Below, one piece after another: positions 58,201 through 64,000 of a DNA stretch of 64,000 bases. This stretch comes from Hevea brasiliensis. Lineage: Eukaryota > Streptophyta > Magnoliopsida > Malpighiales > Euphorbiaceae. Position 1 is the first letter of the stretch, and every line of letters begins with the position of its first letter. The DNA lies in the NCBI RefSeq assembly GCF_030052815.1, contig NC_079497.1, forward strand, positions 18,986,258 to 19,050,257, given 5' to 3'. The position numbers were made by a program, and so were the translations under genes. The notes beneath the pieces were generated by a model that worked only from the letters and a program-made list of their open reading frames with translations, ran no database searches and had not been told where the DNA came from.

Positions 58201-59487
58201 GAGCGCTCATAGCATAAGCACGAAGTGCTACTCTAGTCTCCTGTCTCTAAACTATTTCTGCAGTAGGCCTCTGTGATGTACCAACTGTATCAGGCCTTGC
58301 AGGTCTTCTACCCCTTTATGCTACCGGGGTAGGTCTCTCTGTCTGGGGTGGAACAGTGGGAACACTAGCATTCCTCCGTGGACAATCCTTTAGGAAGTGA
58401 TTCGTAGACCCACATCTGAAACACTCACTAGTCATTAATCGACATTCTCCTCTGTGGGGTCTCCCATAATGTGTACAAGCTGGAGATGGGGCTGATCCCC
58501 GTGCAGCTGCACCCGGAGAACTACCCATTGATGCACCAGACTACCCTCCTCCTCTCCTTGGGGCAAATCGGGATCTCTGCTTCTTACCTCGACCTTGAGT
58601 TTGACCCTGAGACTCCTTAGGGCTCTTACTACCCGTGTCTGCTGAACTAGACTGACCAGATCTAGAACCCCTCTTATATTGCCTATCCTTTCTAGACTGC
58701 TCTTCATTTCTTACTCTCTCCACATCAAGGGCTGATGCTACCGACTAGGATAAGTCTGTGAAGTGATGAGATGTGATTATCAACCTGATGTAGTCATTCA
58801 GTCCGTCCTCAAACCTTCTGCATTTATCAGTTTCTGTGGGCATTAACTCTAATGTATATCCGTTAAGTCTCACGAATTCTCGCTCATATTTGGAGACTAT
58901 AAGCTGCCTCAGTCTCAGTGCTAGGAATTCTCTCCTTCTGGCCTCCAAGTATACATGGCTGATGTATTTCTTTCTGAACTCAGACAAAAAGAACTCCCAG
59001 GTGATCTGTTCAGGCTGTACCACTCTCGATACTGTCACTCACCATCTATATGCATCCTCCTGTAGCAGTGACAGAGCACACTCCAACTGCTACTCTGGGG
59101 TGCAGTGCAACTGCTGCAATACCTCTCTGTCCTCTCCAACCAATACTCTGCTGTGGCTAGATCATCATCCTTCTTACCCCTGAAGTCAACTGCCCCATAC
59201 TTCTGTAGTCTCTCTAGTAGGGATCTGTGTACAGGTTGCAGCTGTGGGGGTGGTGGTGGCTGTACAGGTGGTGGTGGTGGTGGCTATCGCTGAGGTATAG
59301 CTCTGGTGACCTAATGGAGTAGCTGAGTAATCTGTTCGAGGAAGGCCTGCTGTGCTCTCCCTGCAGTACCATAGGATGACTCGACTCTACTGCCTCGCTC
59401 CCTACTAGGAGCAGGTGTGGGTGCGTGACTCTCTACCTCCTCCTCTATCTGTCCTGGAGGTCTGTGCTCTGAAAAATCAGATGCCAT
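58201..59487 (-). pseudogene. Gag (element E)
   Basis: Minus strand from ATG 59487 (MASDFSEHRPPGQ). A Pro-rich stretch (about 59230-59290, GGT repeats on the plus strand) precedes YGAVDFRG, then after a frame change TWEFFLSEFRKKYISHVY, RRREFLALRLRQLIVSKYEREF and FEDGLNDYIRL (58745-59038), the capsid-like retrotrans_gag region. A basic Ser/Arg stretch and a CCHC knuckle (CFRCGSTNHFLKDC, about 58380-58425) follow. Stops and frame changes separate these parts. Confidence 0.8.
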
Positions 59488-59609
59488 CGATACTATAAAA
59501 CAAACAAAGAACAGATCTGCATTATTATCACCTCGACTCTATTTAAAGGCCCATGCATATAATGCACTCTATCTATTTCTAACTATCTAGGTCTAGGACT
59601 GCCTAAACC

Positions 59610-59625
59610 TCTGCTCTGATACCAC
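59610..59625 (-). other. Primer-binding site of element E
   Basis: Minus strand TGGTATCAGAGCAGAGG next to the 5' LTR end at 59630; matches the tRNA-iMet PBS. Confidence 0.8.
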
Positions 59626-59629
59626 TAAA

Positions 59630-59753
59630 TGTGACGCCCCTTACCCGTCTACTGTATAGCCGAGCAAGAAGTGCCACATTCGGTGCCGAAGCACCCTATC
59701 TTGTCTTATCATGTCCATTATAAATTTTTAATATCATTTAAAAATAGGTAATC
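59630..59753 (-). repeat. 5' LTR of element E, U5 end only
   Basis: 124 bases matching 33573-33690, then cut by element F. The remaining 3.4 kb should lie to the right of the window. Confidence 0.85.
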
Positions 59754-62700
59754 TGTGACACCCCTTACCCGTGTCTGATATGCAGAGTAAGTAATGCCAC
59801 ACAGTGTCTTAAGCACACTCTAATATTCCTCAATTAATTTAGACAATGCTTTTGCATATAATTTATGAAATATACTCTGTTTAAGCCATTTATCAAAAGT
59901 ATTATTCATTTAAGGTTCCGAAAATTTTAAAGAAAATCCAGTGAATCTGGCTAAAAATGGAGAAAACCGTTCTTGAACTGTTAAAAACACTTCCAATATT
60001 TTTATTTCATCATCTCAAACTCCAATATCCCAAAATCTCAACAATATTTCTCAAACATCCATTATCAACACCAAATTCAATATCATGATTTCCACATTTC
60101 AATTTCCATTTTCATTCATCATTCACATGTGATGTTCGCATGTAAATCACAAGTAAACATCTACTTTTCCATTAACAAATACAATTTTCATAATTTACAT
60201 ATACATCAAAATATATTACATGAGTTCAAATACATATGAGAAAATACAAATCTGCTACAAAATATCAAAATGACAAAATGACACCTAGTGCCCTACCGAT
60301 GCACTGCAGGTAGTGAGGTGACACGGACAGCGAAGCGTCGGATAGACTCACCCGATCTGTGGTCTCACGGGCTCACGATCGGGATCTCCGGTACCTACGC
60401 GTGGCAAAAGCAACGCTAAGCAATAATGCTTAGTGGTGCAATTATATAATAGAAGAAAATAGCAAGAAAATAAATGTGTATACAATGTGTATGCTTTCTT
60501 TGTTTGGTCTTGGTATATTCATTAAATCATTAGCTTTATTCACTTTTATTCATTTGGTTGCCCCAAGTAACCTACACTAGACGACTGGACTGGATAACGG
60601 GTAAACTGGCACTGGGTACCTAGTACCTCGGGCCGTCACACCATCGGTCACATATGTATCTCCCGGTGTGCAACAGAACAGCTAACAAGCTGTAAATAAT
60701 ATCAGGCACAAGGCCAAGTCTCAATACAAAGCCAGAATGGCTAAAAGCCATGAAATCACAGAATGGCATTTTTGCCATGTGCAGTACTGCTAACGGAACC
60801 CTATTGGCATGCCAAACTATCCAAACCAATCTTGTTAGGTATACTAGGGCATTTGAAACTTTTAAATTCTTCAATTTGTGAATTTCAACTTTTTTGGTGT
60901 CACTATTCATCATTGGTCAACCAAAAATGTTGACTTTTAGCATAAAAATGTGTACATCAACTTTGGCACTCCCAACATACCACATTTGGTGTTTAAAACT
61001 TGTTGGCATTAAGTGTTTTTGCAATTTCAAAGTGCAACCCACACTAGCAGAAAATTTCAGTTTTGGTGCCCTTACTTCACTGTTCCATTGGACACTGTTA
61101 CTATTGGAATTTGAAGAAATGTAAAACATGAAAGTTGTTCCTTATTTTGTCTAGTTGAATTTCCTTTTTTGAATCACTCCATTTGGAGTTTTGTAGCTCC
61201 AGATATGGCTCAAAAACCCAAGCTGTCCGGATTGCATTCTGCAGAAATTTACCATATCTACAGTGCAGGAACAGTAACTTGAGTCACTTGGTTGGTTGGG
61301 TTCTGGCCATAATTTGGGGTAGGTTCCTTCATGAAAGTTGTTTGTCTATGTCTTAACTTATTGCTGTAAAAATTTCAGACCAATTGACCAAATCTACAGT
61401 GAGTTATGGCCAAATGAACAGTTACTGTTCATTTGGTCAAATTCTGCAGAATTCAGTGCAGGGAATCCGGATTGGAGCTGGGTTTTGACCCTTTTGCTTT
61501 GGTCTTTTGGGCATGGTTTCTTCAGCAAAAATGTGCCATTATAAGCCTAGTTTCATGTCCAATTGGCTAAACTTCAATTGGACTACCACTGCCCAAGTTA
61601 TGGCAGTGCAAAGGGACTGAAATTTCAGTCCCTATGCTGCTGTCCATAGGGCAGAATTTTACTTTCACTTTGCCATTCTATTTTTAAGTTCTAATTATGG
61701 TCAACATACCTAAAATGGTCACTAATTGACCCTTATAATGTTCACTTACCACTTCATAAGCCAAAACCAAATTTCACTCTCCAAAACCCTAGCTTCACAT
61801 TATGTTTCCTACATAATGCCTTAGTTAGCATACCAAATTATTATTCTTATGTTATAAACTTTCAACTTAATTCTAGTTCACTTCAAGCTCATCAAAAACA
61901 CTCCTTACTATTTCTCCACTAGGGCAGCCAAAAAAATTCATGTACACACACACATGAATTTTGTTCATTTAAATGACATTTTCTTACTAAATTCAAGTGC
62001 TCATTCATGAAATTAAGGAGTTTTAGGTATATAGTGCACTAACCTTGTTGTATGCCAATCCAAGCTTGAGAAAGCTTCACTTTCTTTCTTCTTCTTGGCT
62101 GCCAAAAGCTTTAGCAAGGTGCTAGGGCAAATTTTTGTGAAGATGACTAAAGGTTTTATGGTGATTTGGTGGGTTGTCTCAAGCTTCCATTAAGCTCCCA
62201 TGGAAGAATAGGGTTTTGGGAGAGAATGTAACGTTTTTGGGTGAGGAAGATGGCTACTGAAATTTTGTTATTTTGGTCTTATTTAGTCTCTTTTAATAGT
62301 TAGTCAAACAATGGCTTAAGTGTGATTGGTCCAACTCCCTTAATGACATCACCATGATGCCATAATTGATCTTTTTCTTCATTTTCTTTCCTTTCCTTCA
62401 CTACTCATTTTAAATTTCATTTCTAGTAATATTTCTTTATATTTTATGTCATGTTAATTATTTACTCAACTGGGCAAGTCGGCCAAAAATCACCTCGGAA
62501 GGCGAAATGACCAAAATGCCCTCCGTTTGACTTAACGGGCCAAAATTGTCTGTACCGATAGAAAAATTTTTCTAGGTATTTTCTTGGCATTCTAATGCCA
62601 TAGGAACCTCAATGACCCTTCTCTGGAGTCCCAAAAATTATTTTATAATTTTTCCCCCGGGTCTAGGGCTCCTCTTTGCGAAGCAGAAACTTCCCTCCGG

Positions 62701-62895
62701 TGACCCATCGCTTGGGCAGGCTCGTTTATTTCGATTGTATTTTATTTCTAAAATTTTTACTAAATTTTTCTTATTAATATTTGAGTTAATTTTGATTCCG
62801 ACTTTAATTTAAATATTTTTCGGACGTTCTAGCTGTCGGGATGACCGATCACCGAACGATGAGAATGTACGGAGTGGTTACCGGAGGGTGTTACA
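59754..62895 (-). repeat. 3' LTR of element F (3142 bp)
   Basis: Minus strand TGTAACACCC at 62895 to GGGTGTCACA at 59754. It is preceded by the polypurine tract AGAGGGGAAGAGT. It contains the hairpin (about 61409-61440) and module copies (61127-61210, 61328-61412). No gene seen. Confidence 0.82.
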
Positions 62896-62938
62896 ACTCT
62901 TCCCCTCTAATTTAAATTTCGTCCTCGAAATTTACGTC

Positions 62939-64000
62939 CTAAGCAGTTGAGAGCTGTTGCCTCATCGTTTCTTCACTTTCCCAAGTTGCCTCCTCGGTGT
63001 TGTGGTGCCTCCAAAGCACTTTCACGATGGAATCGCTTGTTCCTCAATTCTTTTACTTCAGAGCCGAGGATCCGTAGAGATTCTTCTTCATATGTCAAAT
63101 CCACTGTATTTCAATTTCTTCTCTGGAGATGACATGTGAAGGATCGAGCGGTATCTCTGAGCATGGACACGTGGAACACATTGTGGATCTTGTCCACTCG
63201 GTGGTAAAGCTAGCCTATAGGCCACTGGACCCACACGTTCAATGACTTCATATGGGCCAATGAACCTAGGGCTCAACTTACCCTTCCTTCCAAACCTCAA
63301 CACTTTCTTTCACGGTGACACCTTGAGGAACACTTTGTCGCCAACCACATATTCTATTTCTTTTCTCTTGGTCGGCATAAGATTTACATGCATGCAGGCA
63401 ACCTTCAAGTTAGCGTGATTATCTTTACCTTCTCTTGATCTGTTTCACAGTGCAGCCCTACGATTTATCTTCACCCAATTCAGTCCAGGCCTGCTGAGTT
63501 CTACATTTTCTTCCATATAGTGCTTCATATGGGGCCATTTGGATGCTAGCACAGTAGCTATTGTTGTATCTGAGTGCCGATGGGAGGTATCGATCCCAAC
63601 TTCCCTCAAACTCAATGACACAACTCCTCAGCATATCCTCAAGGATCTGGATTATTCTTTCCGATTGCCCATCCGTCTGAGGATGGAAAGCGATCTTGAA
63701 ATGGAGTTGTGTACCCAAGATTCATGCAACTTCTTCCAAAATCACGATGTAAACCTTGGGTCTCGATCAGATATGATGGAAAGTGGGATTCCATGCAGTC
63801 TAACTATCTCACTAATATACAATTCTGCTAACCTCTCAATTGAGTACTCAGACCTAACTGGCAGAAAGTGTGCTGACTTGGTCAATCTATCAACTATCAC
63901 CCATCTTTGCATCGTGTTTCTTACGGGTGAGAGGCAAACCACTTACAAAATCCATGGTGACCGATCCCATTTCCATTCGGTATGCGTATGGTGTAGCAAA
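62939..64000 (-). pseudogene. Integrase and chromodomain (element F)
   Basis: Minus strand from the window edge: [35 protein letters not shown] (both catalytic Asp neighbourhoods), then AFHPQTDGQSERIIQILED without the insert found in [28 protein letters not shown], and the chromodomain tail VKVLWRHHNTEEATWE in another frame, ending at the TAG 62939-62941. At least four frameshifts, mostly small deletions, break it. Confidence 0.8.

Larger units (their letters stand above)
33573..64000 (-). mobile_element. Tekay-type Ty3/gypsy element E, with copia, Athila and element F nested in its LTRs
   Basis: Minus-oriented. Its 3' LTR is in three pieces (33573-34487, 44675-46316, 53681-54701), 3568 bp after removing insertions. 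The internal region is 54702-59629. The 5' LTR starts at 59630 and is cut at 59753 by element F. The LTR ends are TGTAACGCC and GGGCGTCACA. The two copies of the U5 end (33573 and 59630) agree apart from a few indels. The left flank is CCATG (33568-33572); the matching duplication is outside the window. Confidence 0.75.
59754..64000 (-). mobile_element. Tekay-type element F, 3' part, cut by window end
   Basis: Minus-oriented element inserted in the 5' LTR of E after GGTAATC. Its 3' LTR is 59754-62895, and pol continues past 64000. The left flank is TAATC (59749-59753). Confidence 0.8.

Noticed and set aside
58836..59183. Plus-strand open frame of 115 codons
   Set aside because: Lies opposite gag of element E and has no family features of its own.
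1..64000. Host protein-coding genes
   Set aside because: Every conserved protein block I could read belongs to a retroelement; no host gene family was recognised on either strand.
1..64000. tRNA or rRNA genes
   Set aside because: The only tRNA-like matches are short primer-binding sites next to LTRs; no cloverleaf or rRNA core was seen.

Overview
The window is plant nuclear DNA, most likely from a dicot and from pericentromeric or other heterochromatic sequence. I found no host protein gene, rRNA, tRNA or organellar segment. Almost every base belongs to LTR retrotransposons of the Ty3/gypsy (Tat, Tekay/Del-type chromovirus, Athila) and Ty1/copia superfamilies plus one miniature TRIM. Nothing in the sequence fixes the species.

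The layout is a nest several levels deep, and most layers can be dated relative to each other by exact 5-bp target-site duplications (TSDs). Level 0 is Tat-lineage sequence. A plus-oriented Tat 3' end (antisense gene plus LTR) occupies 1-4087. A minus-oriented Tat array runs from 33572 down to about 4690: a partial 5' LTR (32669-33572), tRNA-Arg-like PBS, gag, pol remnant, antisense gene (24026-26988), one LTR (about 9533 to about 23694), and then directly another PBS and a second internal region (8678-4880). That LTR therefore serves two internal regions in tandem.

Level 1 insertions are a Tekay element (10386-18619, TSD TTCTT) and a solo Tekay LTR (18666-22177, TSD GTGAT), both inside the shared Tat LTR; a 480-bp TRIM (30950-31429, TSD GTTTC) in Tat gag; and a second Tekay-type element, here called E (33573 to beyond 64000, minus), in the Tat 5' LTR. 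Level 2 insertions are a copia element (34488-44674) and an Athila element (46317-53680, TSD ATTAT), both inside E's 3' LTR, and a third Tekay-type element, F (59754 to beyond 64000), inside E's 5' LTR. Level 3 is another solo Tekay LTR (40408-44000, TSD TACAT) in the copia leader.

No element here is coding-competent. The Tekay copy at 10386 keeps one reading frame from zinc knuckle to chromodomain, broken only by stop codons. Both Tat internal regions, the copia element and the Athila element have each lost the reverse transcriptase by an internal deletion, three of the four joining the flanking coding pieces in frame. Other points worth following are a 90-bp GT-AG intron-like insertion bordered by AGGTA repeats in E's integrase, a hairpin-plus-module block repeated in the long LTRs and partly shared between Tekay and Athila, duplicated antisense transcription units in Tat, and a palindromic minisatellite in the copia leader.
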